Source of the DNA: an uncultured Pelagibacteraceae bacterium
Lineage (GTDB): Bacteria; Pseudomonadota; Alphaproteobacteria; Pelagibacterales; Pelagibacteraceae
NCBI GenBank assembly: GCA_902625035.1
Contig: CACNZK010000004.1
Location: forward strand, 1 to 64,000
Direction: 5' to 3'
Length of the DNA: 64,000 bases
Positions 55,779-64,000 of this stretch are shown here, piece by piece; position 1 is the first letter of the stretch; the number at the start of each line of letters is the position of its first letter. The position numbers and the translations under genes were made by a program. The notes beneath the pieces are model-generated. The model was not told the origin of the DNA and did no database searches. It saw nothing but the letters and a program-made list of their open reading frames with translations.

Positions 55779-56069
55779 TTACTTGCTTGAGATTCCCATA
55801 ATGTCTGATTCTTTCATTATGCTGTATTCTTTGCCATCAATTTTGACTTCGGTTCCTGACCATTTGCCAAATAAAACTTTATCTCCAACTTTAACATCCA
55901 TTGGTATCGTTTTACCGTCCTCAGTTTTTGCACCACCACCAACTGCTACTACTTTACCTTCTTGAGGCTTTTCCTGGGCTGTATCAGGTATGATTATTCC
56001 ACCAGCAGTCTTTTCGCTGCTATCTAAAACTTCTATTAAAACTCTATCATGTAACGGTCTAAATTTCAT
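55779..56069 (-). CDS. groES: Co-chaperonin GroES (Hsp10)
   Basis: Lid of the GroEL chamber. The protein begins [35 protein letters not shown], containing the mobile loop, and ends with the [15 protein letters not shown] strand. There are 96 residues. It is the first gene of groES-groEL. A Shine-Dalgarno AAGGAG lies seven bases before ATG, and a sigma-32-type promoter lies 27 bases upstream. No CIRCE element is seen. Confidence 0.98.
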   Translation of the reverse strand: MKFRPLHDRVLIEVLDSSEKTAGGIIIPDTAQEKPQEGKVVAVGGGAKTEDGKTIPMDVKVGDKVLFGKWSGTEVKIDGKEYSIMKESDIMGISSK

Positions 56070-56095
56070 AAATTCTCCTTATTAATATGGTCTTC

Positions 56096-56123
56096 ATATA
56101 GAGATTGGCCTTACTATTTCAAG
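56096..56123 (-). promoter_or_regulatory. Sigma-32 (RpoH) type heat-shock promoter of groES-groEL
   Basis: On the minus strand CTTGAAA (56123-56117) is followed by 13 bases and CTCTATAT (56103-56096), close to the heat-shock consensus and with the same spacing as the hsp20 promoter. The predicted leader is about 20 bases, too short for a ROSE element. This suggests transcriptional heat-shock control of groESL. Confidence 0.75.
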
Positions 56124-56192
56124 ATATAGTTAAAAATTAGTTGGTCAAAAAATATAGGAATTTGAGGGTTTTATGGTTTATAGATTAATTTG

Positions 56193-57011
56193 ATGACTAA
56201 AAATTTGGATAAAGAGGGTCTAAGTTCTATAGCAGACAATTATCAACTATTTTATGTTGACTTATGGGGAGTGGTCCATAACGGGGTTACTCTACATCTT
56301 AAAGCGATAAAGGCGCTTAAAGAAATCAATAAAAAAAGAAAGGACTATATTTTACTCACAAATGCACCTAGACCTAATCATGCGGTTAAATCTTTTTTAG
56401 AAAGACTAGGCATGGAAAAAGAAATTAGAGACCATGTTTTTACCTCTGGTGAGGCAGCTCTCATTTATTTAAAGAAAAATTTAATTAATAAAACTTTTTT
56501 TCACGTAGGGCCACCAAGAGATTTTGATTTATTTAAAGATTTCGAAAAGATGAAATTAAATAATATAGATAAATCTGATTATATTTTATGTACAGGATTA
56601 TTTGATGATCATAGTGAAGATTTAAAATATTATAAAAATTTATTTGAAAAAAATATTAAAAAAAAAATGATTTGCACAAATCCTGACCTGATTGTTGATA
56701 GAGGAAACACTAGAGAATTCTGCGCTGGGTCTGTTGCAATGATTTTTGAAAAGATGGGTGGAGAAGTTGTTTACTTTGGTAAACCATATCCCGAGGTTTA
56801 CAATCAATCTATTAATAATAAAAATAAAAAAATTCTCTCTATAGGTGATAATTTAAATACTGATATAAAAGGAGCAAACCTTTTAAATTATGACTCTTTA
56901 ATAATTTCAAATGGAATTCATAAGGATGAAATTAAAGAGAAAGGAATTGAAAAAGTTGCAAAATCTTACGAAGCGATTTGCAATTATATTCAATCAGAAT
57001 TGAAATGGTAA
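56193..57011 (+). CDS. HAD-superfamily class IIA hydrolase (TIGR01459 type)
   Basis: Phosphatase-like protein of the haloacid dehalogenase superfamily. The catalytic Asp is in LFYVDLWGVVHNGV near residue 22, motif II is LLTNAPRPN near residue 60, the lysine is in VVYFGKPYPEVYNQS near residue 195, and the acidic motif is ILSIGDNLNTDIKGA near residue 220. There are 272 residues from ATG 56193 (a TTG precedes it). This alphaproteobacterial subfamily usually sits by groESL or ribF, as here. The substrate is unknown. It overlaps ribF by seven bases. Confidence 0.88.
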   Translation: MTKNLDKEGLSSIADNYQLFYVDLWGVVHNGVTLHLKAIKALKEINKKRKDYILLTNAPRPNHAVKSFLERLGMEKEIRDHVFTSGEAALIYLKKNLINKTFFHVGPPRDFDLFKDFEKMKLNNIDKSDYILCTGLFDDHSEDLKYYKNLFEKNIKKKMICTNPDLIVDRGNTREFCAGSVAMIFEKMGGEVVYFGKPYPEVYNQSINNKNKKILSIGDNLNTDIKGANLLNYDSLIISNGIHKDEIKEKGIEKVAKSYEAICNYIQSELKW

Positions 57012-57931
57012 ATTCAAAAAACATATATAAAAATTTTAATATCGATACTAGACATAAAAACTCAATAATCTTGATTGGTAACTTCGATGGAGTTCATAAA
57101 GGACATCAAAAATTATTCTCATTAGCCAAGGAATATAAAAAAAGATATTCCTCAAAAATCGGTGTCTTAACTTTTGAGCCAATGCCAAAGATGTTTTTTA
57201 ATAAAAATCTAGATAATTTTAGAATATCTAATTTGCAACAAAAAATTGATAGTCTCAAAAATCTTAATGTAGACTTTATAATCATAAAAAAATTTGATCG
57301 AAAATTCTCAAAAATAAAATCTATAACTTTCATTAAAGAAATATTAGGTAAAAAGTTAAATCCAAAATTCATTTTTGTAAGTAATAATTTTAGATTTGGG
57401 AACAAGAGAGAAGGTAACGTTGGACAGTTGATTAAATTTGAGAGGATGTGTGGTTATAAGGTAGTAAAACCAAAACCATTGTTGACCAATAAGAAAATAG
57501 CATCTTCATCGTTGGTTAGAAAACTTTTACAAAAAGGAAGATTAGATAAAGCTAATAAAATTTTGAATAGAAATTGGTCAATTGTTGGAAAGGTTCAAAA
57601 GGGAAGACAGCTAGGAAAAAAAATTGGTTTTCCAACGGCAAACATTGATATCAAGAATTATATTTTAGCCTGTCCAGGCGTATATGCAGTAAAAGTAAAA
57701 ATGAGTGATAAAAACAATTACATAAAAGGAATTGCTAATTTAGGCTATCGCCCAACATTTAATGGAAAAAAAATATTATTAGAGGTTCATCTATTTAATT
57801 TTTCTGGAAATCTTTATAATAAGTATTTAACAGTAGAGTTTAAAAAATTTATTAGAAAAGAAAAAAAATTTAAAAATGTTGAGCAGCTTCGAAGACAAAT
57901 TAAAACTGATTTATTGATAGCGAAAAAATAA
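57005..57931 (+). CDS. ribF: Bifunctional riboflavin kinase / FAD synthetase
   Basis: Makes FMN from riboflavin and FAD from FMN. The N-terminal adenylyltransferase shows ILIGNFDGVHKGHQKLF near residue 22 and FVSNNFRFGNKREGN near residue 118, while SSSLVRKLLQKG holds the conserved Ser/Arg motif. The C-terminal kinase domain (about 185-308) has GKVQKGRQLGKKIGFPTANI. The frame opens at a TTG 56978, but ATG 57005 gives MVNSKNIYKNFN, 308 residues, overlapping the HAD gene end. It lies one base before ileS. Confidence 0.95.
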   Translation: MVNSKNIYKNFNIDTRHKNSIILIGNFDGVHKGHQKLFSLAKEYKKRYSSKIGVLTFEPMPKMFFNKNLDNFRISNLQQKIDSLKNLNVDFIIIKKFDRKFSKIKSITFIKEILGKKLNPKFIFVSNNFRFGNKREGNVGQLIKFERMCGYKVVKPKPLLTNKKIASSSLVRKLLQKGRLDKANKILNRNWSIVGKVQKGRQLGKKIGFPTANIDIKNYILACPGVYAVKVKMSDKNNYIKGIANLGYRPTFNGKKILLEVHLFNFSGNLYNKYLTVEFKKFIRKEKKFKNVEQLRRQIKTDLLIAKK

Positions 57932-57932
57932 A

Positions 57933-60650
57933 ATGAGCAAATCACAGATTAATCTTCCTAAGACTACTTTTTCAATGAAAGCAAATTTGCCGACACGAGA
58001 ACCAGAAATTTTGAAACTTTGGAAAAAAATAAATCTTTATGATGAATTAAGAAAATCGAGAAAAGGAGAGGAAAAATTTGTTCTTCACGATGGTCCTCCT
58101 TATGCGAACGGCAATATACACATGGGAACAGCTTTAAATAAAATTCTAAAAGATATAATTGTGAGATTTCATCAAATGGATGGAAAAGATTCTGTCTATG
58201 TTCCGGGATGGGACTGTCATGGATTGCCAATAGAATGGAAAATTGAAGAACAATACAAAAAAAATAAAAAAAACAAAAATGAAGTACCAATCGTTGAATT
58301 TAGAAAAGAGTGTAGAGCTTTTGCAGAAAAATGGATAGATATTCATAAAGACCAATTTAAAAGGTTAGGAGTTGTTGGAGATTGGGATAATTACTATTCT
58401 ACAATGAGCTTTGATGCTGAAGCACAAATAGTAAGAGAATTAGGTAAATTTTTAAAAGAAGGAAGTTTATATAGAGGTTTTAAACCTGTTTTGTGGTCAA
58501 CTGTTGAAAAAACAGCTTTGGCAGATGCAGAAGTTGAATACCAAGATCATAAGTCAGATACTATTTACGCATCTTTTCCAGTTAAATCATCAAACATTAA
58601 AGAATTAAATGATAGCGAAATAGTAATTTGGACAACTACCCCATGGACTATTCCAGCCAATAAAGCATTAGCATACAATGAAGGCTTAGACTATTTATTA
58701 GTTGAAATAAATGATGATGGAGATTTTAGAAATAAAAAAATTGTAATTGCAGACGCATTAATAGATTCAGTTGTAAAAGATACCAAAATTCAAAGTTTCA
58801 AAAAATTAAAAAATTTTAAAGGTAAAGATTTAAAAGGAACAATATGTAATCACCCTTTTTTAAAACTTGGTTATAAATATGACATACCTATGCTGGAAGC
58901 ACGTTTTGTTACTACAGAACAAGGCACTGGAATTGTTCATTGTGCGCCAAGCCATGGTCCTGATGATTTTAATTTGTGTATGAGTAATGGAATTAAAGCA
59001 CTTGAAACAGTTGATGGTGATGGAAAATATACAAAAAATGTAGCACTTTTTGAAGGGATACATATTTTTAAATCTAATTCAATTGTCATTGAAAAATTAA
59101 AAGACCAAAAAAAATTATTATCAAGTGGTGAACTTGTTCACTCTTATCCCCATTCATGGAGGTCAAAAGCACCATTAGTTCACAGAGCAACTCCTCAATG
59201 GTTTATTTCTATGGATAGTCATAAGCTTAGAAACAAAGCTTTAAAAGCAATTGATGAAACAACCTTTTATCCTAGCAAAGGAAAAGAAAGATTAAAATCG
59301 ATGATTGAAACAAGACCTGATTGGTGTGTCTCAAGACAAAGGGTATGGGGAGTTCCATTACCTATTTTTATTAATAAGAAGACAAGTGAAATTTTGGTTG
59401 ATGATGAGGTTTTTGATAATATTGCGAAAATTTATGAGAAAGAGGGATCTGATTGTTGGTTTTCGGATGATCCACAAAAATTTCTTGGAAAAAAATATAA
59501 AGCTAAGGATTTTGAAAAATTAAGTGATATCGTAGAGGTATGGTTTGATAGCGGTTCTACACACTCATTTGTATTGGAAAAAAGAAAAGATTTAAAGTGG
59601 CCTGCATCTATGTATCTCGAGGGCTCTGACCAACATAGGGGATGGTTTCATTCATCTCTTTTAGAGTCTTGTGGAACAAGAGACCGTGCACCTTTCGAGT
59701 CTATTCTTTCTCATGGTTTTGTAGTTGATGGCAAAGGTTTAAAAATGTCAAAATCTTTAGGAAATGTGATTGCGCCCGAAGAAATTTTAAAAAAATATGG
59801 AGCTGATATACTTAGAATTTGGGTTGCTTCCTCAAATTATGCAGAGGATCTTCGAATAGACTATTCAATACTAGATCAGCATGCTGAGTCTTATAGAAAA
59901 ATAAGAAATACATTTAGATATTTGCTTGGAAATCTTAATGACAATTTTGAACAAATAAATTTAGAAAAAATTAAAATTGAGAATTTACCTGAATTAGAGC
60001 AATTTATGCTGCACAAAATTTACAATTTAAATTCTAAATTTAAAAAGTATTTCAAAGATTACGATTTTCATAATCTATATAAAGAATTATTAAATTTTTG
60101 CACTGTAGATTTATCTGCTTTTTATTTTGATATAAGAAAAGATACTTTGTACTGTGATCCAATAGATTCGAAAAAAAGAAAATCTACACTTATATTATTG
60201 AATATTATTCTTAATTCTCTTGTGAGATGGTTTGCACCAATTTTATCTTTTACAACTGAAGAAATTTATCAGCTCGTTTCTAAGAACAAAAAGAGTGTTC
60301 ATCTTGAAAAATTTTTAGATTTTCCTGAAAGATTTAAAAATTTTCAGCTCAATTCAAAATGGGAACAATTAATCAAAATAAGAGATATCTGCAATCTTAG
60401 TATCGAACAAAAAAGAGCAAGTAAAGACATTGGCTCTAGCTTAGAGGCGGCTTTAACTGTAAAATTGAATAGTCAGAGCAAGGAATTTTTAAAAAATATT
60501 GATTTGTCAGAACTTTGCATAACTTCTTCTGTTAAAATTGAAAATAGTGATACAAACGAAATAATCGTAGAAACAAGCAAAGCGGTAGGTGAAAAATGTC
60601 CAGTATGTTGGAAAATAAGTAGTACACCATGTGAAAGACATAAATTGTAA
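57933..60650 (+). CDS. ileS: Isoleucyl-tRNA synthetase
   Basis: Charges tRNA-Ile. It is a class I synthetase with the HIGH motif in PPYANGNIHMGTALNK near residue 60, an editing domain (TTPWTIPANKALAYN, GTGIVHCAPSHGPDDF), a LEGSDQHRGWFHSSLL segment, and KMSKS in KGLKMSKSLGNVIAPEE near residue 608. The C-terminus ends with a zinc-ribbon-like CPVCWKISSTPCERH, whose last ligand seems to be His rather than Cys. There are 905 residues, the bacterial type. It starts one base after ribF stops and precedes lspA by five bases. Confidence 0.98.
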   Translation: MSKSQINLPKTTFSMKANLPTREPEILKLWKKINLYDELRKSRKGEEKFVLHDGPPYANGNIHMGTALNKILKDIIVRFHQMDGKDSVYVPGWDCHGLPIEWKIEEQYKKNKKNKNEVPIVEFRKECRAFAEKWIDIHKDQFKRLGVVGDWDNYYSTMSFDAEAQIVRELGKFLKEGSLYRGFKPVLWSTVEKTALADAEVEYQDHKSDTIYASFPVKSSNIKELNDSEIVIWTTTPWTIPANKALAYNEGLDYLLVEINDDGDFRNKKIVIADALIDSVVKDTKIQSFKKLKNFKGKDLKGTICNHPFLKLGYKYDIPMLEARFVTTEQGTGIVHCAPSHGPDDFNLCMSNGIKALETVDGDGKYTKNVALFEGIHIFKSNSIVIEKLKDQKKLLSSGELVHSYPHSWRSKAPLVHRATPQWFISMDSHKLRNKALKAIDETTFYPSKGKERLKSMIETRPDWCVSRQRVWGVPLPIFINKKTSEILVDDEVFDNIAKIYEKEGSDCWFSDDPQKFLGKKYKAKDFEKLSDIVEVWFDSGSTHSFVLEKRKDLKWPASMYLEGSDQHRGWFHSSLLESCGTRDRAPFESILSHGFVVDGKGLKMSKSLGNVIAPEEILKKYGADILRIWVASSNYAEDLRIDYSILDQHAESYRKIRNTFRYLLGNLNDNFEQINLEKIKIENLPELEQFMLHKIYNLNSKFKKYFKDYDFHNLYKELLNFCTVDLSAFYFDIRKDTLYCDPIDSKKRKSTLILLNIILNSLVRWFAPILSFTTEEIYQLVSKNKKSVHLEKFLDFPERFKNFQLNSKWEQLIKIRDICNLSIEQKRASKDIGSSLEAALTVKLNSQSKEFLKNIDLSELCITSSVKIENSDTNEIIVETSKAVGEKCPVCWKISSTPCERHKL

Positions 60651-60655
60651 ATAAA

Positions 60656-61135
60656 ATGTTAAAAAAACATTTAGTAGATTTTTCTATAATCATTTTTATT
60701 TTTTTATTCGATAGATTTAGTAAATTATTAATTATTGGTTCACCAGAAATATATGAGCAATATGGTTTGAGCATTACATCTTTCTTAAACTTTAGTTTGA
60801 TTTGGAATGAAGGAATTGCTTTTGGTCTATTTTCTTTTGAAAATAAATTTTATTATAATTTACTCACAGTTTTGATCTGTTTAATCACTATAATTATTAT
60901 TTGGCTGATGCTTAAATCTAAAGGATTTGAAAGGTATAGCTTTTTAATGATTGTAGGAGGTTCATTAGGTAATATTTTCGACCGGATTTTTTATTCTGCT
61001 GTTCCTGATTTTATAGATATACATATAAATAATTTTCATTGGTTTATATTTAATGTTGCTGATATATTTATTACTCTAGGAATTTTATTTTTGATAAGTA
61101 TTGAAATTTTAGGTAGCAAAAAAAAACAGAGATGA
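60656..61135 (+). CDS. lspA: Lipoprotein signal peptidase (signal peptidase II)
   Basis: Membrane aspartyl protease that removes the signal peptide of diacylglyceryl-prolipoproteins. Four membrane helices occupy 159 residues. The catalytic aspartates are in VGGSLGNIFDRIF near residue 110 and FNVADIFITLGI near residue 137. NEGIAFGLFSFE near residue 47 is also typical. ileS-lspA is a conserved order. The stop overlaps the downstream lipoprotein gene (ATGA), itself a substrate of this enzyme. Confidence 0.96.
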   Translation: MLKKHLVDFSIIIFIFLFDRFSKLLIIGSPEIYEQYGLSITSFLNFSLIWNEGIAFGLFSFENKFYYNLLTVLICLITIIIIWLMLKSKGFERYSFLMIVGGSLGNIFDRIFYSAVPDFIDIHINNFHWFIFNVADIFITLGILFLISIEILGSKKKQR

Positions 61136-61467
61136 AAACGATCAGTAATATCCTTATAATTTTTACAATAAGCTTATTTTTGCTTTCTTGTTCAGATACT
61201 CTAAAAGGGTTTAAGCTTAAAAAAAAATCAACGTCAGGTGATGAGTTTTTGATACAAAAAAAAGATCCCCTTGTATTACCACCTGATTATTCAGAATTAC
61301 CAAATCCAGATGGAGAAGTTAAAGAAAAAAAAATAGAAGATGATGAGGAGACTCAGATCGAGATTGTATTTAAAAAAGATAATTCAGACGCCCAAGAAAA
61401 TGAAAACTCCAATTCAACAGATTCTGGATTAGAAAAGAGTATACTTAAAAAGATACAAAAACAATAA
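61132..61467 (+). CDS. DUF3035-type outer-membrane lipoprotein
   Basis: A 111-residue lipoprotein with signal sequence and lipobox FLLSC (Cys near residue 20). The mature region starts with a Lys-rich linker, then carries the DUF3035 motif DEFLIQKKDPLVLPPDYSELPNP near residues 37-60. The C-terminal part is acidic and low in complexity. DUF3035 proteins (BamF-like in Caulobacter) associate with the outer-membrane assembly machinery. The context lspA-DUF3035 is common in alphaproteobacteria. The stop overlaps the pgi start by one base. Confidence 0.83.
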   Translation: MKTISNILIIFTISLFLLSCSDTLKGFKLKKKSTSGDEFLIQKKDPLVLPPDYSELPNPDGEVKEKKIEDDEETQIEIVFKKDNSDAQENENSNSTDSGLEKSILKKIQKQ

Positions 61468-62624
61468 TGTTTACTGACAACTTTTCGTTAAAAGGTTTTA
61501 TCAAAAAAAAGAAAAGTAAAAAAATTCAAAAGTTTTTAAAAGAACTTATTCACTCCAATGATCAGGTTATCAGATCACTTACAAATAATTATAGCTATAG
61601 TTATTCAAAAAAATTTATAAAGAAATTAAAGAAATTTAAATACATAAGAGTTTTTGGCATGGGTGGCTCATCATTAGGAGCTCATGCAATTTATGATTTT
61701 TTAAGAGACAAAGTAAGAAATGACTTTTTTTTTATATCTAATCTAAATAGTAAAAAATTTTTTACTAAAAAAAGATATCTCAATTTAATTATTTCTAAAT
61801 CCGGAAATACGTTAGAGACTATTGTCAATTCAAATGCATATAATAATAAAAATGATAAGAATGTTCTGATTACTGAAAACAAAAAAAGTATTTTAAGAAA
61901 TATTAGTTATAAACTTAAGGATGAAATTATAGATCACAATAATTTTATTGGAGGCAGATATTCAGTTTTATCAGAAGTGGGAATGTTGCCAGCAGAATTA
62001 ATGGGATTAAAAGAAACAAAATTTAAGAGATTTAATAACTTAATAAAGAATAAATATTTTTTTAATTCAATTATTAGCAATGTTGTTAACATTGTAGAAA
62101 TAGTAAATAGAAAAAAATTAAATTCTGTAATTCTTAATTATGACGAAACTGCCGATAATTTTTTAAAATGGTATCAACAACTTGTTGCTGAAAGTCTAGG
62201 TAAAAACGGACATGGTGTTTTTCCTATAATCTCCACAATGCCTAAGGATAATCATAGTTTGATGCAATTATACTTGGATGGTCCAAAAAACAATTTTTTT
62301 ACCTTTTTTTCTACACAAGAAAAATTCACATCTAAGATGAATTCTAAAAGAATTTCAGATGAAATTGATTTTCTAAGAAAAAAAAATTTGAACGATGTTT
62401 TGTCATCACAAATTTCTGCAACTCAAAAAGTTTTTAAAAAAAAGAATCTTCCTTTTAGAAGTTTTATTATTAAAACTAGAAGCGAAGAAGCTCTTGGTGA
62501 ATTATTTTGTTTTTTTATAATAGAGACAATTCTAATAGCTAAAGCTTTGAATATAAATCCTTTCAGTCAACCAGCCGTCGAACTTATAAAAAAAGAGACA
62601 AAAAATATATTGGTAAGAACTTAA
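61467..62624 (+). CDS. pgi: Glucose-6-phosphate isomerase (compact form)
   Basis: Interconverts glucose-6-phosphate and fructose-6-phosphate. SIS-domain motifs are FGMGGSSLGAHAIYDFL near residue 60 and IISKSGNTLETI near residue 110. The signature includes GGRYSVLSEVGMLPAEL near residue 155, LVAESLGKNGHG near residue 247, the His in PKDNHSLMQLYLDGP and the final Lys in QPAVELIKKETK. There are 385 residues, much shorter than the roughly 550 of E. coli, but the catalytic positions appear intact. The stop shares TTAA with rsmD. Confidence 0.9.
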   Translation: MFTDNFSLKGFIKKKKSKKIQKFLKELIHSNDQVIRSLTNNYSYSYSKKFIKKLKKFKYIRVFGMGGSSLGAHAIYDFLRDKVRNDFFFISNLNSKKFFTKKRYLNLIISKSGNTLETIVNSNAYNNKNDKNVLITENKKSILRNISYKLKDEIIDHNNFIGGRYSVLSEVGMLPAELMGLKETKFKRFNNLIKNKYFFNSIISNVVNIVEIVNRKKLNSVILNYDETADNFLKWYQQLVAESLGKNGHGVFPIISTMPKDNHSLMQLYLDGPKNNFFTFFSTQEKFTSKMNSKRISDEIDFLRKKNLNDVLSSQISATQKVFKKKNLPFRSFIIKTRSEEALGELFCFFIIETILIAKALNINPFSQPAVELIKKETKNILVRT

Positions 62625-63181
62625 CTTACAAAATAAACTTTTGAGTTGCCATAATTACGAGTGTCCAAGATTTTAACTTTTTTTGTAATTTCTATTTTAT
62701 CCTTTTTATGTCTGTGAATAATCATAAGACTATTATTATTAAGAATATTTTTTTCAAGTATTTGTTCAATTAATTGATTGATTCTCTCTTCTTTGTATGG
62801 CGGGTCTAGAAATACAATATCAAATCTCTTATCTATTTTTTTTTTTGAATTAAAAAACTCGAAACAATCGTGTTTAAAAATCTTAAAATTTTCTTTATTT
62901 GCAAATGAAGAAAGATTCTTTTTCAATATTTCAACTGCTTCAGTGTAATTTTCAAAAAAATAAACATTTTTTGATCCTCTTGAAATACACTCTATTCCAA
63001 AAGAACCAGACCCAGAGAATAAATCTAAAATAGAGGAATTTTCTAATTTTTTACCTATTATTTTTGAATGGTCTAATAAATTAAAAATTGATACTTTGAC
63101 CAAGTCTTTTAGTGGTCTTGTCTTCTTATTTTTTGGTAATAATAATTTTTTGCCTTTAAATTTTCCAGAAATTATTCTCAT
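62621..63181 (-). CDS. rsmD: 16S rRNA (guanine966-N2)-methyltransferase RsmD
   Basis: Methylates G966 of 16S rRNA in the 30S subunit. The start MRIISGKFKGKKLLLPKNKKTRPLKDLVKVSIFNLL is typical. The SAM motif is ILDLFSGSGSFGIECISRG near residue 49 and the catalytic motif is FDIVFLDPPYKEE near residue 120. There are 186 residues. Its ATG overlaps the purD stop by one base (TAATG), so it is translationally coupled to purD. Confidence 0.95.
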   Translation of the reverse strand: MRIISGKFKGKKLLLPKNKKTRPLKDLVKVSIFNLLDHSKIIGKKLENSSILDLFSGSGSFGIECISRGSKNVYFFENYTEAVEILKKNLSSFANKENFKIFKHDCFEFFNSKKKIDKRFDIVFLDPPYKEERINQLIEQILEKNILNNNSLMIIHRHKKDKIEITKKVKILDTRNYGNSKVYFVS

Positions 63182-64000
63182 TACTCAAATAATTTAAAAC
63201 CAATATCTTTCCTAAAATATCCATTTTCCCAATTTAAATCATTAATTAAATTGATTAAATCATTTCTACTTTCTTTTAAATTTTTTGATTTTGTTACAAA
63301 ATTAAGAACTCTACCCCCGTTGGAATAAACATTAGAATCTTTTATTTTTGTCCCCGCATGATAAACAAAGCTATTATTTTCAAGTTTTATTTTTTCTAAA
63401 TTCTTTATTTCAATATTATTTTGATATTTATCGGGATAACCTTTTGAGCATAAAACTATACAAATACTTTTTTCCTCAAACCATTCTAATTTAATTTCTC
63501 TAAGATTTTTACTTGTGCAAGCTTCAATAACTTCAAAAAAGTCTGTTTTAAGTCTTGGAAGAATTGTTTGACACTCAGGATCACCCATTCTCACGTTATA
63601 TTCAATTAGAAATGGTTCATTTTTTATTATCATTAAACCAGCATATAAAAAACCAACAAACTCAGTATTTAATTCCTTCAAACCCTTTAATGTCGGCTCA
63701 ATTATTTTTTCTAATATTTTTTTATTTAAATCCTCATTTTCAAGACGAGAAGGTGAGTAAGCTCCCATTCCACCAGTGTTTTTACCTCTGTCACCCTCCA
63801 AAACTCTTTTGTGATCTTGTGCAGAGCCAAATTTTTTATAATTTTCACCGTCAGAAATGATAAAAAAACTCATCTCTTCACCTTTTAAAAATTCTTCAAT
63901 TAAAATATTTTTAGCTTCTCCAAATTTTCCATTGAAAATTTCGTTTACAGCATTAATCGAGTGTTCTAATGACTCGCAAATATAAACACCTTTTCCTGCA
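63181..64000 (-). CDS. purD: Phosphoribosylamine-glycine ligase, C-terminal part (cut by window edge)
   Basis: Second enzyme of purine synthesis (GAR synthetase). The frame stays open to position 64000, so the gene runs off the right edge and about 273 residues are present. The first visible residues AGKGVYICESLEHS belong to the ATP-grasp lysine loop. ILIEEFLKGEEMSFFIISDG, AQDHKRVLEGDRGKNTGGMGAYSP, NVRMGDPECQTILP and the C-terminal GRVLNFVTKSKN follow. An internal Met near 63873 should not be taken as the start, since conserved PurD sequence continues upstream of it. Confidence 0.95.
   Translation of the reverse strand, partial: AGKGVYICESLEHSINAVNEIFNGKFGEAKNILIEEFLKGEEMSFFIISDGENYKKFGSAQDHKRVLEGDRGKNTGGMGAYSPSRLENEDLNKKILEKIIEPTLKGLKELNTEFVGFLYAGLMIIKNEPFLIEYNVRMGDPECQTILPRLKTDFFEVIEACTSKNLREIKLEWFEEKSICIVLCSKGYPDKYQNNIEIKNLEKIKLENNSFVYHAGTKIKDSNVYSNGGRVLNFVTKSKNLKESRNDLINLINDLNWENGYFRKDIGFKLFE

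Noticed and set aside
56070-56192. CIRCE operator before groES
   Set aside because: The TTAGCACTC-N9-GAGTGCTAA repeat is absent; a sigma-32-type promoter is present instead.
63181-63873. A separate 230-residue gene starting at the Met near 63873
   Set aside because: Conserved PurD sequence (AGKGVYICESL, ILIEEFLKGEE) continues in frame upstream to the window edge, so this is the C-terminal part of purD.

Overview
The window is 64 kb of a strongly AT-rich, very densely packed bacterial chromosome. Protein sequences, gene order and compactness all point to the SAR11 clade (Pelagibacterales, Alphaproteobacteria). The signs are Lys/Asn/Ile-rich proteins, very short spacers, a class I lysyl-tRNA synthetase, RegA/ActR and ChvI/ChvG two-component proteins, a SAM-II riboswitch before metX, and alphaproteobacterial gene orders such as hisC-tyrA next to metX-metW and groES-groEL next to HAD-ribF-ileS-lspA. 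I see no tRNA or rRNA gene, insertion sequence, prophage, CRISPR array or other sign of recent transfer. No gene-free stretch exceeds 300 bases.

Layout. 1-4.4 kb (minus): proB (cut by the window edge), obg, rpmA, rplU, then gloB, metW and metX, with metX under a SAM-II riboswitch. 4.6-6.6 kb (plus): hisC-tyrA. 6.6-10.1 kb (minus): a cytoplasmic-looking NlpC/P60 peptidase, an AmpG-type permease and TrkH. 10.2-13.7 kb (plus): class I lysS, pyrD, rpmB and a queuosine-precursor transporter. 13.7-16.9 kb (minus): a polyamine operon (ornithine decarboxylase, deoxyhypusine-synthase-like enzyme, agmatinase). 17-18.1 kb: regA and bioY. 18.2-26.6 kb (plus): polA, chvI, chvG, ahcY, tsaE, amgK, murU. 26.6-33.6 kb: gpmA, VanZ-like protein, lytic-transglycosylase lipoprotein, an RND efflux pump with its adaptor, sulfurtransferase and msrA. 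33.6-38.7 kb: DMT exporter, AlkA-type glycosylase, DUF1330, GT17, purine phosphoribosyltransferase, NCS2 purine permease and a small lipoprotein. 38.7-44.9 kb: hsp20 with a heat-shock promoter and ROSE-like RNA thermometer, an S9 oligopeptidase, DnaJ-domain membrane protein, GT9, DapA-like lyase and a Cfa-like methyltransferase. 45-51.9 kb: an unknown Lys-rich coiled-coil protein, two small proteins, tldD-pmbA plus a renalase-like flavoprotein, and a DUF6134/YczE-type divergent pair. 52-64 kb: typA, a 38-residue basic ORF, groEL-groES, HAD hydrolase, ribF, ileS, lspA, DUF3035 lipoprotein, pgi, rsmD, and purD (cut by the right edge).

How genes work together. Murein turnover and salvage appears at three separate places: a lipoprotein transglycosylase to release muropeptides, an AmpG-type importer, a signal-less NlpC/P60 peptidase to trim them, and AmgK-MurU to return MurNAc to UDP-MurNAc. 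The S-adenosylmethionine cycle is represented by metX/metW (riboswitch-controlled) and ahcY. Polyamines are probably made as putrescine and then homospermidine. Protein quality control (groESL, hsp20, DnaJ-domain protein, tldD/pmbA, S9 peptidase, msrA) is well represented, and both hsp20 and groES carry matching sigma-32-type promoters.

The most unusual non-coding signals are the ROSE-like thermometer of hsp20, the SAM-II riboswitch that begins almost at the predicted transcription start, an inverted repeat ending at the regA start codon, two U-tract-less hairpins at convergent junctions, and convergent genes that share a four-base TTAA (or TTAG) for both stop codons. I found no clearly new multi-gene system. 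The best leads for undescribed biology are the Lys-rich coiled-coil protein, the deoxyhypusine-synthase-like polyamine operon and the split murein-recycling set.
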